A DNA stretch of 64,000 bases from an uncultured cyanobacterium (GCA_937944885.1 CALFBB010000006.1:33172-97171), one strand, 5' to 3'; shown: positions 27,405 through 37,736, numbered from the stretch's first letter. Notes: generated from the sequence alone by a model not told the origin. Numbers and translations are program-made.

Positions 27405-27463
27405 GATACCAAGACCCTTGAGGGTTCTCGTCAATCTAGCTTTGTGGATCTGCCTGTAACTCT

Positions 27464-27495
27464 GGGCCTGGGGGGAGCTGCTTCCAGGCCTTTTT
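27464..27495 (+). terminator. Strong terminator after the small membrane protein gene
   Basis: GGCCTGG pairs with CCAGGCC (27484-27490) across a 12-base loop and is followed by TTTTT at 27491-27495. It closes the transcript of the gene ending at 27404 and isolates it from the U32 gene. Confidence 0.8.
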
Positions 27496-27573
27496 AGCCT
27501 GAATTTGAGTTTGAATAGAAGGGATCCCTGGCCTGACCCAATGACGGGATCCCTGCAGTTGGACCGACTGCCG

Positions 27574-27609
27574 TACCCGCAAACATACCCGCAAACATAC
27601 CCGCAAACA
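27574..27609. repeat. Three perfect 12-bp tandem copies
   Basis: TACCCGCAAACA is repeated three times (27574-27585, 27586-27597, 27598-27609), 16 bp before the ATG of the U32 gene. It may be a neutral microsatellite or affect that gene's expression. Confidence 0.92.
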
Positions 27610-27625
27610 AAGTTAATCCTCTTTC

Positions 27626-30124
27626 ATGAGCACCCCTGTTGAAATCACTTCCCCTTCCGCATCCGCGGCCCCAATTGCCAGGCTGCCTCTGCTGCTGGCT
27701 CCAGCAGGAGATTGGGAGTGTGCCAAAGCAGCGGTGGAGAACGGGGCTGATGCCATTTACTTTGGGTTGGAGCGCTTCAACGCGCGTATGCGGGCGCGCA
27801 ATTTTACCGCAGCCGATCTACCAGAGCTAATGGCCTGGCTGCACCAACGGGGAGTAAAAGGCTATGTAACTTTTAATACCTTAGTTTTTCCGGCTGAGCT
27901 GTCGCAGGCGGAGCACTTTATTCGGGCCATGGTGACGGCAGGAGTGGATGCAGCGATTGTGCAGGATATTGGTATGGTGCGTCTGATCCGCCATCTGTCG
28001 CCGGATTTTCCCATTCACGCTTCCACGCAAATGACCATTACCAGTGGGGTAGGGGCTGAGTTTGCCGAGCGGCTTGGCTGTGAAGTGGTGGTCTTGGCCC
28101 GGGAGTGTTCCTTGAAAGAAATTGCCAAAATCCAAGCTCACTTGGCTGAGAAGGGATCCCCTCTGCGGCTGGAGGTGTTTGTCCACGGGGCTTTGTGTGT
28201 GGCCTATTCTGGGCAATGTTTAACCAGTGAAGCCCTGGGGGGACGTTCCGCCAACCGCGGTGAATGTGCCCAAGCTTGTCGGATGCCTTATGAGCTGGTG
28301 GTGGATGGGATCCGGAGGGATCTGGGGGAAAAGCGGTATCTGCTCAGCCCCCAGGATCTGGTCGGGTTGGAGGTCTTGCCAGAGCTGGTTGCGGCAGGGA
28401 TCCACTGCCTCAAGATTGAAGGACGGCTGAAATCGCCGGAGTATGTAGCCAATGTAACGGCAGTTTATCGCCGGGCTTTGGATGCCTTAGGGGCAGGGCA
28501 ACCGCTGCGGGTCTCTCGTCAGGAGCGCTACGAGCTGGAGATGAGCTTCTCGCGGGGTCTGTACACAGGCTGGCTGCGTGGGATCAACAATCAAGGGCTG
28601 GTGCACGCCCGCTACAGCAAAAAACGCGGGGTTTACCTGGGGCAGGTGCTGGCCATTCAACACAACCAAGTGGTGGTTCATCTGAAAGCACCTCTGAAGG
28701 CAGGGGATGGGGTGGTTTTTGTCTCTGACGAGGAAGCCGAACAAGGGGGACGGGTTTACCGGGTGGAGGAGAAGCAGGGGCGGGCTTTTCTGCGCTTTGG
28801 CCGCGGGGAGATTGACCTGCAACGGCTGCAAGTCGGGGCTCACCTCTGGAAAACCGCTGACCCGGAATTGGAAAAGCGCTGGCAGCAAAGCTATGCTGGC
28901 GAGCACCCTCGCCGCCGCCGGCCCCTGCAGATGGAGGTACATGGTCAAGAGGGATCCCCTCTGACCCTGATTGTGCGGGATGAACAGGGCTATACGGTCC
29001 AAGTGGATTCGCCCCTGCCCCTGGTTGCTGCGGAGCGCCAACCGCTCACTTTAGAAAAATTGCAGGAGCAGTTGGGGCGTCTTGGCTCTACCCCCTTCTA
29101 TCTGGGATCCCTGGACAATCACCTGCAAGGGGCCGTGATCTTGCCCCTGAGTGTGCTGAACCAGATGCGCCGGGAAGTGGTAGAACGGCTGCTGACCCTG
29201 CGGGCTCAGCCGCGGCGCTGGCAACTCAACCCTCAAGCCCATTGGCAGGATCTACTACCGGCGGCAGTACCCCCTCGCAGGGGAGCCCCGCAGCTGTGGG
29301 TTTTGGTACGGGATCCAGAACAACTGCAAGCGGCTGTTGAACAAGGGATCTGCCGCATTTACCTAGAGTTTGAGGATCCTCGACGCTACCGGGCGGTGGT
29401 GGCCCAGGTTAAGGCTCGATATCCACACCTGGAGATCTGGGTAGCGCCACCGCGGATTACCAAACCGGGAGAACAGTGGATCCTTAAGCAGGTTTTGGCG
29501 GCCAACGCCGATGGCTACCTGGTGCGCAACTACGATCACCTGGAGTTTTTCAAGGGCCAACGCTGCCGTGGCGATTTTTCCTTGAATGTAGCCAACCCCA
29601 TCACTGCCCATGAGCTGAAAAGCCGCTACTCTCTGGAGTGCCTCACCGCTTCCTATGATCTCAACCATGAGCAACTGGGATCCCTGCTGCGAGCCGGCCC
29701 TGCCAACGAGTATGAGGTTACCATCCATCAACATATGCCCCTGTTTCACATGGAGCACTGTGTCTTTTGTGCATTTTTATCCAACGGGACAGACTACACC
29801 AACTGTGGTCGCCCTTGCGAAAAGCACAAAGTGAAATTGCGGGATCGCACCCAGGTAGAACATGTTTTGAAAGCCGATGCCGGCTGCCGCAATACCCTTT
29901 ACAACGGTAGAGCCCAAACAGGAGCAGAATACCTGCATCAGTTGTTGGATCTGGGGTTGAGGCATCTGCGCATCGAGTTTCTAGAGGAATCCCCTGCCCA
30001 GGTCAAGCAGATGCTCCACCACTATCAGCAGCTCCTAGAGGGCAAAATGAGCGGATCCCGGCTCTGGCAGGAGCTGAAGCTGCACAGCCAGTTAGGAGTT
30101 ACCCGCGGCACTTTAGAGGGCTAG
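27626..30124 (+). CDS. Peptidase U32 family protein with DUF3656 (RlhA/TrhP-like)
   Basis: 832 residues. The N-terminal U32 domain opens LLLAPAGDWECAKAAVENGA and contains the cysteine region CVAYSGQCLTSEALGGRSAN followed by GECAQACRMPYELV. A middle DUF3656-type region and a C-terminal cysteine set (EHCVFCAFLSNGTDYTNCGR) complete the long form. Although named peptidases, characterised members (E. coli RlhA, TrhP) are hydroxylases of C2501 in 23S rRNA or of tRNA U34, and may hold an iron-sulfur cluster through the cysteines. RNA hydroxylation is the best guess by homology. Confidence 0.88.
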   Translation: MSTPVEITSPSASAAPIARLPLLLAPAGDWECAKAAVENGADAIYFGLERFNARMRARNFTAADLPELMAWLHQRGVKGYVTFNTLVFPAELSQAEHFIRAMVTAGVDAAIVQDIGMVRLIRHLSPDFPIHASTQMTITSGVGAEFAERLGCEVVVLARECSLKEIAKIQAHLAEKGSPLRLEVFVHGALCVAYSGQCLTSEALGGRSANRGECAQACRMPYELVVDGIRRDLGEKRYLLSPQDLVGLEVLPELVAAGIHCLKIEGRLKSPEYVANVTAVYRRALDALGAGQPLRVSRQERYELEMSFSRGLYTGWLRGINNQGLVHARYSKKRGVYLGQVLAIQHNQVVVHLKAPLKAGDGVVFVSDEEAEQGGRVYRVEEKQGRAFLRFGRGEIDLQRLQVGAHLWKTADPELEKRWQQSYAGEHPRRRRPLQMEVHGQEGSPLTLIVRDEQGYTVQVDSPLPLVAAERQPLTLEKLQEQLGRLGSTPFYLGSLDNHLQGAVILPLSVLNQMRREVVERLLTLRAQPRRWQLNPQAHWQDLLPAAVPPRRGAPQLWVLVRDPEQLQAAVEQGICRIYLEFEDPRRYRAVVAQVKARYPHLEIWVAPPRITKPGEQWILKQVLAANADGYLVRNYDHLEFFKGQRCRGDFSLNVANPITAHELKSRYSLECLTASYDLNHEQLGSLLRAGPANEYEVTIHQHMPLFHMEHCVFCAFLSNGTDYTNCGRPCEKHKVKLRDRTQVEHVLKADAGCRNTLYNGRAQTGAEYLHQLLDLGLRHLRIEFLEESPAQVKQMLHHYQQLLEGKMSGSRLWQELKLHSQLGVTRGTLEG

Positions 30125-30230
30125 GTTTTGCCCATGAAGAATCCGCAAAGACCCCTGTAAACCTGTAAAAACGGTGTGCTCCTCACAGTCTTTTGCATCA
30201 TCCATTGCTTTTCTGGCTGAGATACACCGG

Positions 30231-31940
30231 TCAAGCTGGGCTAGGCAGTTGTTGACGCACTTGAGCAGCTTGCTTAAGAAGAGCTTCCACAAAGGTCATG
30301 GCTTCCTGAGCCGAATGCCCGGCTGCCAGCTGCGCCAACTCCTCCCGCCGCTCCTGCTCCCCCAGCGTATCCACCTGGACAACGGTTCGCTTTTTTTGCA
30401 CCTGCTTGTGGACACGCAGGTGGTGATCGGCTAAGGCGGCAATCAGCGGCTGGTGAGTTACACAGAGAATCTGGTGATGCCGGGCGATGCTGTGCAGCTT
30501 GGTAGCAATAGCCTGGGCTACCTTGCCGGAAACTCCCGTATCGATTTCATCGAAAACCATCGTCGCCACCGGATCAATGCGGCTAAAAACAGCTTTTAGA
30601 GCCAATAGAAAACGGCTCATCTCCCCACCCGAAGCAATCTCAGCCAACGGTTGCAGTGGTTCCCCAGGGTTGGGGCTCATCCAGAAGCTGACCTGATCCC
30701 ACCCTTCCGGGCCAAGGGATCCAGATTGGATGTGCACCTGAAATTGCACAGCCCCCATGCCCAAGGGTTGTAACTCCTCCACCAGTGCTGTTTCCAAGCG
30801 GCGGGCCGCCTGCTGCCGCAATTGCGAGAGCTCGCGGCAATGGTGCTCCAAGGTTCGGGTAATTCGGTCAAGTTGGGCTTGCCGTTCCTCCAGGTTGATG
30901 TCCTCTCCTTGGAGGTGGGCCAACTCTGCTTGTACCTGCTCCGCATGGGCAATCACCTCAGGCAGGGTTGGGCCATATTTGCGGCAGGCTTGTTTTAACT
31001 GGGCCAAGCGGCGTTCAATCTTGTTAAGACGATTGGGATCCGACTCCAGCGCTTCTCCATAGCGCCTCAGTTCTCGCCCGGCTTCTTCCACTTGGATGAG
31101 CGCGCTGCTCACCATCTCCGCCAGGGGGGTGAGGTCGGGATCCAGTTGGGCCATACCCTGGAGCAACCGTTCTGCTTGCCCCAACAGATCAGCAATAGCC
31201 GGGGAGCCGCTTTCGTTTTGGTAGAGCAATTGGTAGGCTGCGTAACTTTGCTTTTGCAGCTCTACACTGTGGGCAAGGCGATCCCGTTCCCGTTCTAGCT
31301 TGTTGATTTCCTCGGGATCCTCTAAGCGCAGAGCGGCCAGCTCTTGGGCCTGAAACTGCAGCATATCCAGCCGTTGCAGGTGCAGATGTTGGTTCTGCCG
31401 ATGGGCCTCAATTTCGGTTTTCAGCTGCTGCCAGGTTTGGTAAAGGGCAGCCACCTGGGCCCGTTTGTTGTGCAGGGCTGGGCCGGCAAAATCATCCAGC
31501 CAGCAGCGCTGGATCTGGGGGGATTGGATTTGAATGGTTTGTCCTTGGGCGGTGATTTCTACCAATTTGTTGCGCAGGCTGAGCAGCTGCCCTTTGTTAA
31601 CCAGCACCCCATTTACCCGTGAGCGGCTAGTGAGCTTGCCATCCCGCTCGCGCAACAGCAGCTCCCGGCTGCAAACCAACCCTTCCTCCAAAGGGTCAAT
31701 CTTTTCTTGTTCCAACCAGGCTTGTAATTTATCGTTCAGCAGAAAAACAGCTTCTACCAAGCCCCGTTCGCTGCCGCTGCGCAAAGCCCGTACCGTACCT
31801 CCCAAAGCGGCATCCAAAGCGTCGAGGATGATCGATTTACCTGCCCCAGTTTCGCCGGTGAGCACATTCAGCCCTGCCTGAAAGGGGATCTCCAGTCGCT
31901 CGATCAGGGCAAAGTTCTCGATCCGCAACAGGCGCAACAT
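30231..31940 (-). CDS. recN: DNA repair protein RecN
   Basis: 569-residue SMC-like ATPase for double-strand break repair. Walker A GETGAGKSIILDAL is near residues 31-44, long coiled-coil arms occupy roughly residues 150-360, and the C-terminal ATPase half shows EIASGGEMSRFLLALKAVF and MVFDEIDTGVSGKVAQAIA. Full length. The upstream gap to the DUF948 gene is 272 bp and shows nothing recognisable; the convergent U32 gene ends 106 bp away. Confidence 0.96.
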   Translation of the reverse strand: MLRLLRIENFALIERLEIPFQAGLNVLTGETGAGKSIILDALDAALGGTVRALRSGSERGLVEAVFLLNDKLQAWLEQEKIDPLEEGLVCSRELLLRERDGKLTSRSRVNGVLVNKGQLLSLRNKLVEITAQGQTIQIQSPQIQRCWLDDFAGPALHNKRAQVAALYQTWQQLKTEIEAHRQNQHLHLQRLDMLQFQAQELAALRLEDPEEINKLERERDRLAHSVELQKQSYAAYQLLYQNESGSPAIADLLGQAERLLQGMAQLDPDLTPLAEMVSSALIQVEEAGRELRRYGEALESDPNRLNKIERRLAQLKQACRKYGPTLPEVIAHAEQVQAELAHLQGEDINLEERQAQLDRITRTLEHHCRELSQLRQQAARRLETALVEELQPLGMGAVQFQVHIQSGSLGPEGWDQVSFWMSPNPGEPLQPLAEIASGGEMSRFLLALKAVFSRIDPVATMVFDEIDTGVSGKVAQAIATKLHSIARHHQILCVTHQPLIAALADHHLRVHKQVQKKRTVVQVDTLGEQERREELAQLAAGHSAQEAMTFVEALLKQAAQVRQQLPSPA

Positions 31941-32212
31941 AGGGGAGGGCTGAGAGTATTCTTGGCTGCTTCAGGGTAAGTTTAGGGATAAGGCCTGCAG
32001 AGGCCACTCTGTCTCACGTTAGCGTACCCACAACCACCGAGTGGATGGGAGCAGTGGCGGTTGGCAGAGCTGCGCCCGACTGTCTGTACCCCAGAACAAT
32101 CTTCCAGTTTGGATTTGGGGTCGGTTGAGCAGTGGGGCAGCTACCTCCATCAATCCGTGTTGGATTAGGTTCTCAAGAAACAGACCTTGCCGGAGTATGA
32201 GCACCAGTTTGG

Positions 32213-32773
32213 TCAGGGCCACCGGGGGTCTGTGTTTTCCAGACGGGAAGACCAAGCCTCAGGACTTTCCTCGCCAGACTGACCAGGGCGGAGGGAGGAC
32301 TTGGTTTCACCCAGGCGACCGGCCAAGGGTATGGCTCGGGAAGTCACGGGAAAAGAGCGGTTGTCTGCTCGGGATCCCAGCTGAGGGCTGTGGGGAGAGT
32401 TGGGAGAAGTTTCACTGGAAAATGCCTGCCAAGCTGCCCGGATCCCTGCCCACACGCTACGGACATTGACCTGGGCTCCCCGGGCTTGAATGCGGGCTCC
32501 TTCAATGGAGCGGTTCACCTGCTTCACCACCTGACCGGCACCCTTTACCCCTTCATCAAGACTATCGGCAACCTCACTCACCTCCAGGCTGGTTAGGCGC
32601 AAAGCTTCTAGAGTGGGCGGCAACTCCCGCAGCAGAGTATCAAAAAAGCGCTCCACACTCTGAGCAGCCCGACCCAGTTGGATCACCGCCGGCAGCAGCG
32701 TAACCACCACGGCCAAAATACCCACCGCTACCAGGCCTACCGAGAGGCCCAGCCAAAACACCGGATCGGTCAT
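32213..32773 (-). CDS. DUF948-like single-span membrane protein
   Basis: 186 residues. A single N-terminal membrane helix (WLGLSVGLVAVGILAVVVTL) is followed by an amphipathic helical region with several LLREL/SVERFFDTLL repeats, then a disordered Ser-rich tail. This matches the DUF948 layout. The ATG at 32773 overlaps the stop of the YtxH gene (ATGA), so the frame's upstream extension to 32791 is not used. The pair DUF948 plus YtxH is common in cyanobacteria and Firmicutes and has been linked to cell-envelope stress, but a role is unproven. Confidence 0.8.
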   Translation of the reverse strand: MTDPVFWLGLSVGLVAVGILAVVVTLLPAVIQLGRAAQSVERFFDTLLRELPPTLEALRLTSLEVSEVADSLDEGVKGAGQVVKQVNRSIEGARIQARGAQVNVRSVWAGIRAAWQAFSSETSPNSPHSPQLGSRADNRSFPVTSRAIPLAGRLGETKSSLRPGQSGEESPEAWSSRLENTDPRWP

Positions 32774-33141
32774 CGTGCTTCTTCCTCCCACTTTTGGGTT
32801 TGCCGATCTACCTCATCCACACCGAGAGCGCGCAGGTTTTGGGCTTGGATCAGTTCTTGCCGTTTCTGCACCATCGCCTCTTTACCCACGGCTATCGCCT
32901 GTTGTAACCGCAGCAGCGCTTCATCCAAGCTTTTTTGGGCAGAATCCAGTAACTTTTCCGACTGATACTGCAAACTGCTGGTTACATCCTCTGCCACCTC
33001 TGGCAAAGCCTCTGCTGACTTTTTCAGCAGCCGCCGTGTCTCACGTCCGCTACGAGGAGCTAGGAGCAAGCCAATCGCTGTTCCTACAGCTGTGCCCAAC
33101 AGCAGTCCACCAATAAATGCACCGGTACGGTTTTCAGCCAT
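32770..33141 (-). CDS. YtxH-domain protein
   Basis: 123 residues. The N-terminal glycine-rich membrane segment (AFIGGLLLGTAVGTAIGLLL) followed by APRSGRETRRLLKKSAEAL is the YtxH signature, and a long helix with coiled-coil potential follows. It is translationally coupled by a 4-bp overlap to the DUF948 gene downstream. Upstream on the same strand, priA ends 58 bp away. Probably a membrane-anchored structural or stress protein; function not established. Confidence 0.83.
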   Translation of the reverse strand: MAENRTGAFIGGLLLGTAVGTAIGLLLAPRSGRETRRLLKKSAEALPEVAEDVTSSLQYQSEKLLDSAQKSLDEALLRLQQAIAVGKEAMVQKRQELIQAQNLRALGVDEVDRQTQKWEEEAR

Positions 33142-33199
33142 GCTTTCTTGAAATGGGTTAAGAGCAGCCCCAAAACCAGACTACCCTAAGATTTCTCTG

Positions 33200-35623
33200 C
33201 TAGAGAATCCGCAGCGGATCCACATCCAAGCTGACTCGGATCCCCTGGGGGGGATGCCCAATCGCTTTGTGAAGTTGAGGGGCAAGCTGACCGGGATCCC
33301 GACCGGGATCCTGCTTGAGCAAGATCTGCCAGCGGTAACGTCCACTGACCCGTTCCACCTGAGCAGGTCCGGGGCCCAATAGCTCCCCTGGGATCCCTTG
33401 CAAGCGTTCCGCCACCTGAGTGCAGTAGCGCTCCAGAGGCTCTAGGCGGGTGCTGCTGAAGCGTATCAAAATCAGAGAGCGATGGGGAGGATAGCCCCCT
33501 TCCTGCCGCTGCTTCAGTTCGGCCCTCAAAAAGCCCTCGTAATCCTGAGCCAACACTGCCGCCAAAATCGGGTGCTCCGGCAGGTAGGTTTGGATAATCG
33601 CCTGTCCCGGCAGGGAGCCCCGCCCGGCCCGCCCCGCCACCTGGGTGAGCAACTGAAAGCTGCGCTCCCCCGCCCGATAGTCTGACTGGTAGAGCAGACC
33701 GTCGGCAGCCACCACCCCCACCAAGGTTACCTGGGGAATGTCCAAGCCTTTGGTCAGCATCTGGGTGCCCACCAGCACCTGCGCTTTGCCGCAACGGAAC
33801 TGCTCTAGCAAATCCCGATGGGATCCCTTGCGGCGGGTGGCATCACTGTCGTAGCGCAGAATGGAAAGATGCGGCCAGTGCTGTTGCAGCACCTCCACCA
33901 CCTTTTGCGTGCCACTGCCGAAGTGCTTCAAATAGGGGGAGCCACAGTTGGGGCACTGCTGCGGCTGGGGGCGGTGAGCACCGCAATAGTGGCAGCGCAG
34001 CTCCTGCCCTACCTGGTGAAACGCAAGGGAAACATCGCAGTGCTCACAGGTCAGCACCAACCCACAGCTGCGACAGAGCACAAAGGTGCTGTAGCCTCGC
34101 CTTGGCACAAACAGAATGGCCTGTTCTCCTTTGTCCAGGGTTTGCTGGAGAGCCTGCTGGAGACGACGGCTGAGAACGGTGCGATTGCCCGCCGCCAGCT
34201 CTTGGCGCATATCCACCAGTTCTAGGTGGGGCAAGGTAGCCGGGATCCCCTGGTGGGGAATGCGCTCCGGCAAGGGAAGCCGGATCCATTGCTGTGGCGC
34301 CTGCAGATGGGCAGCATAGGTTTCCACCGCCGGCGTGGCACTGCCCAACACCAACGGACAACCGGCCAGCTCTACCCGCCACTCCGCCACCTGACGGGCG
34401 TGGTAACAGGGCTGGGGCTGTTCCTGCTTAAAGCTGTCGTCGTGTTCTTCATCCAGTACGATCAAGCCCAGCGGCGCTAAGGGGGCAAACACTGCCGAGC
34501 GTGTCCCAATCACCACCTGTGGTTCAGGGCTGAGCATCTGCCGCCAGGTGTCGTAGCGCTCCCCCTCCGACAGTCGACTGTGGTACACCCAGACTCGGGA
34601 TCCCAGACGAGCACGAAAGCGATCCGTCAACTGGGGGGTGAGACCAATTTCCGGCACCAACACCAAAGCCGACTGTCCCCGTTGCAACACCTGGGCAATC
34701 ACCTGCAAGTAAACCTCTGTCTTGCCAGAACCGGTGACCCCATGCAGGAGAAACCGCTGTGGCTGTCCCAAGGCCTTGAGAATCGCCTCCACCGCCTGAG
34801 TCTGAGCTGCTGTCAGGGGTTTGGGGGGATCCGGCGGGCGAAGGCAACTACCCTCCCCCAGTCGCAGTAAAGGACGTTCGTAGAGGTGGACACGCCCCTT
34901 GCGGGCCAGCCCTTGCAACACAGCACGGCTCACCCCGGCTTTGGCCGCCCAATCCGTCAGCAGCAGTTCCCCTCCCACCTGCTGCAGACACTGCAGCGCC
35001 CTCTGTTGCGGGGGACTCAATCCCTCCAGAGAAGGATCTGCCAAACTGGCCGCCTGCTGGGTTTTGGGTTTTCCACCTCCCCGCTCCTGCCAGCAGCTTT
35101 CCACCCAACCCCGTTGCTGTAATTCGCGCAGAGCAGCAGTAGCATTGGGTACCTGCTGCAGATAGTGCCAGGAGAGATCCCCACCGTGACTGCGAAGGAT
35201 TTGTAACAGCTTCTGAGCCGCAGCCGAGCAGGGACCGGGATCCCTGTTGGTCGGGGCCAGCAAGCGGATGCGGCGCTGGGAACGATTCAATAACCCCGGT
35301 GGCAAAACGGTGCGCACCACCTGGGCTAGGGGGGTAAGGTAGTAGTCGGCCACCCGCTGCAACAAGGGCCAAAACTCCTGGGGGAGGACCCCTTTGGCCA
35401 CCACGGCCTCAATGTCTCGAATGGACTGCGGATCCACCCCTTCTGGCAGCTCGGAGCGCCAAGCCAAGGCCACGCCCCCCGCTATCTGCTCACCGAAAGG
35501 CACACTGAGCAGATCACCTGGTTGTGGATCCCATTCTGCCGGCACGCGGTAGGTGAAGCAGCCTCCCAAGTGGGGATGATCCACCCACACCTCCAGCCAG
35601 CGGGGAGGAACCTGTTGCAGCAT
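33200..35623 (-). CDS. priA: Primosomal protein N' (replication restart helicase)
   Basis: 807-residue superfamily 2 helicase that reloads the replisome at stalled forks. It has the N-terminal DNA-binding domain, Walker A GVTGSGKTEVYLQV, the DEEH box in LIVLDEEHDDSF, and zinc cysteines in CRSCGLVLTCEHC, CHYCGAH and CPNCGS. The C-terminal helicase half has RAGRGSLPGQAIIQT. Two starts compete: GTG at 35635, overlapping the stop of the upstream gene, and ATG at 35623 with GAGGG five bases upstream; the latter is chosen. It is coupled to the coiled-coil gene. Confidence 0.95.
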   Translation of the reverse strand: MLQQVPPRWLEVWVDHPHLGGCFTYRVPAEWDPQPGDLLSVPFGEQIAGGVALAWRSELPEGVDPQSIRDIEAVVAKGVLPQEFWPLLQRVADYYLTPLAQVVRTVLPPGLLNRSQRRIRLLAPTNRDPGPCSAAAQKLLQILRSHGGDLSWHYLQQVPNATAALRELQQRGWVESCWQERGGGKPKTQQAASLADPSLEGLSPPQQRALQCLQQVGGELLLTDWAAKAGVSRAVLQGLARKGRVHLYERPLLRLGEGSCLRPPDPPKPLTAAQTQAVEAILKALGQPQRFLLHGVTGSGKTEVYLQVIAQVLQRGQSALVLVPEIGLTPQLTDRFRARLGSRVWVYHSRLSEGERYDTWRQMLSPEPQVVIGTRSAVFAPLAPLGLIVLDEEHDDSFKQEQPQPCYHARQVAEWRVELAGCPLVLGSATPAVETYAAHLQAPQQWIRLPLPERIPHQGIPATLPHLELVDMRQELAAGNRTVLSRRLQQALQQTLDKGEQAILFVPRRGYSTFVLCRSCGLVLTCEHCDVSLAFHQVGQELRCHYCGAHRPQPQQCPNCGSPYLKHFGSGTQKVVEVLQQHWPHLSILRYDSDATRRKGSHRDLLEQFRCGKAQVLVGTQMLTKGLDIPQVTLVGVVAADGLLYQSDYRAGERSFQLLTQVAGRAGRGSLPGQAIIQTYLPEHPILAAVLAQDYEGFLRAELKQRQEGGYPPHRSLILIRFSSTRLEPLERYCTQVAERLQGIPGELLGPGPAQVERVSGRYRWQILLKQDPGRDPGQLAPQLHKAIGHPPQGIRVSLDVDPLRIL

Positions 35624-35631
35624 GGGATCCC

Positions 35632-37290
35632 TCACGGGCGGGGCAAGAACCTCGGCAAATCGACCGCCTTCTTGTTGGCCCGCGCAGGTAGAGGCCGGGG
35701 GAGCGGTTGTAGAGAAGACTGAACAAGGGCAGCAGCTTTGCTTTTTGGCTCAGGAGGTATCTCCTGTCCCTTCCGCTCCAGCGCTGACTTCAAACTCAAA
35801 ATGTGCATCTGCTGCTCATCGTACTTGTCTTTTAAGTTGCGGTTTTCTTCGTAGAGAACGGCCCGTTCCGCCTGCAGCGCTCTCAGCTGCTCCTCTCGTT
35901 TCTCCAGCTGCGCCTGTAGCGCTTCCATCTGTTCTTGCAGGTGGGCAATGGTGGCTTGAGCTGCCTGCAACTGGGATTGCCGATCCGGTTGGGCAGCAAG
36001 CTGGGCCAAGGTGGCTTCTAGCTGTTGCTGAAGCTGGTGGTACTCTGCCTGCAGCTGTTGGTGTGTCTGCTGCCAATGAGTGACCGCCGCTTGCGCTTGA
36101 GATAGGGCCGCTTGCAACTCCTCAACTTGGGCTTGCCAATGTTGTCGGAGCTGCTGCTCTTCTAGGGATCCCTGGCGCCAGCGCTCCTGCTCCGCCTCAA
36201 GAGCAGCCACTTGCGCTTGAGCAGTTGCCAGAGCCGCTTCTAACTCCTGACGTTGTTCTTGCCAGCGTTGCTCGGCTTCTGCTTCAGTTTCTGCATAACC
36301 GGCCAGTCGTGCCTCCAGGTGTTCTCGCTCCTCTTGCCAGGCAGCCTGCTGTTCAGCGTGAAGGGCGCGCAAACAACTCAGCTCGCTTTGGGTTTCGACA
36401 ATTTGGGTGCGGGCCAGAGAGAGCTCTGCCTTAAAACGCTGCAACATCTCTACCCGTTTTTCCGCTAAATCCTGCATTTCCAGAAGCGAGGCCTGTAACT
36501 CCTGCTGGCGATGTTCCCACTGACGCCGCTCTTGGGCATGGGCCAATTGCAGCTGCTCGATTTGCTCCTGCAGAGCTTCAATGTCCTGCCGTTGCCGCTC
36601 GTTCAGCCGCTGACGGGCTGCAATCTGGGCCTCTCGATCCGCCAGTTGCACCGCCTGATCCGCCAAGACCTGTTGCCAAGCCTGTTCCTGCTCCTGTAGT
36701 CGCTGTTGCTGTTCGGCCACCTGCTGCTGCAGAGCTTGATACTCTGCCTCCCGTTCAAGTGCAGACTGAGTCTTTAACTGCAAAAGCTCCAGCTGTTCCT
36801 GCTGTTTGCGGGCTTGCAGTTCAGTTTGGGCCAGCTGCGTGCGCAGTGCCTGCACCTCAGATTCCAGTTGCTCCTGCAGGGCCTGCCGTTCCCGGAGTTC
36901 TGCTTCAGCTTTGAGCAAGCGGGCCTCTAGCTGTTGCCGCTGTCTTAGAGCGTAGTCACGCTCCGCTGTTGACGGGGGCGGATCCAAGTCGCCTGAGGGA
37001 GAAGCATGCATAGGTTGAAAAGAAGAGGATGAAGAGGCAGATAACAAGTTTCCTTGCAGTATAGAAAGATTTTCCGGCGCACTCAAGCCAGAAGAATCCC
37101 CTTTTGAACAGCTCCTCTCCATAGGCGTTCTTAAACCGATTTCTTCCCCTTGAACTGCCGCCGACTTGGGGAGCTGACCATCCCCTGCTGCCGCTTTGCT
37201 ATTTCGTCTAGGGGCACGAGTCCGGCGGGAGGATACGTCCTCGCCTTTGGGAGTAGACTCTGGCCCATTATTGCCTCGAGAACCTGCCAC
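35632..37290 (-). CDS. Long coiled-coil protein
   Basis: 552 residues. A disordered N-terminus (~100 residues, Ser- and Arg-rich) is followed by about 380 residues of almost continuous heptads rich in Gln, Glu, Leu and Ala (for example LEAELRERQALQEQLESEV-type stretches), then a basic Pro-rich tail. Such low-complexity coils give many spurious matches, so no family is claimed. It resembles cyanobacterial coiled-coil cytoskeletal or cell-division proteins only in layout. Its stop overlaps the start region of priA, suggesting shared translation. Confidence 0.75.
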   Translation of the reverse strand: MAGSRGNNGPESTPKGEDVSSRRTRAPRRNSKAAAGDGQLPKSAAVQGEEIGLRTPMERSCSKGDSSGLSAPENLSILQGNLLSASSSSSFQPMHASPSGDLDPPPSTAERDYALRQRQQLEARLLKAEAELRERQALQEQLESEVQALRTQLAQTELQARKQQEQLELLQLKTQSALEREAEYQALQQQVAEQQQRLQEQEQAWQQVLADQAVQLADREAQIAARQRLNERQRQDIEALQEQIEQLQLAHAQERRQWEHRQQELQASLLEMQDLAEKRVEMLQRFKAELSLARTQIVETQSELSCLRALHAEQQAAWQEEREHLEARLAGYAETEAEAEQRWQEQRQELEAALATAQAQVAALEAEQERWRQGSLEEQQLRQHWQAQVEELQAALSQAQAAVTHWQQTHQQLQAEYHQLQQQLEATLAQLAAQPDRQSQLQAAQATIAHLQEQMEALQAQLEKREEQLRALQAERAVLYEENRNLKDKYDEQQMHILSLKSALERKGQEIPPEPKSKAAALVQSSLQPLPRPLPARANKKAVDLPRFLPRP

Positions 37291-37710
37291 AATTGCCCCC
37301 TTTCATCACCAACAACACCTGCCTAAGGATGGCTCGCACCATCTTAGTCGGTTGCCCTGCTGAATTGATTGTCATGCGTTAGGCAATGTTGAAGAAAAAA
37401 TAATCTGGCCCCTCACTTCTGCAAGATGGAGATGCACTAGATCCACCAAGGTAGGCTCCTGATAACAGGTAACACTCTTGCCTAGGTGTAGTTTTGCCCT
37501 GATGGACCGACCCAAGAGGGAGCTGCTTCGCCCCTATTTTAATGAGCTCTTTCTGCAGCGAATGCTGACCCCCCATGACCGTACTGGTGAGATGACCTAG
37601 TCATACCATAATCTTCCATAATCTCCACCTCCTGACCTGCGCCGGTTCCGAGATCGGGGGCTGCCTAGCGATAAAAGCTTCTTCTGCTGCGAAAACACCC
37701 CCTGGTCAAG

Positions 37711-37736
37711 TTAGCGAATCATCTTAGCGAATCATC
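37711..37736. repeat. Perfect 13-bp tandem duplication
   Basis: TTAGCGAATCATC occurs twice in direct tandem within the long intergenic region upstream of the gene at 38071. Confidence 0.9.

Noticed and set aside
27574..27609. CRISPR-like repeat
   Set aside because: Three 12-bp units in direct tandem with no spacers, far shorter than CRISPR repeats.
37379..37576. 65-codon minus-strand frame in the long intergenic region
   Set aside because: Composition is random, no ribosome site, no family; in a repeat-rich region.
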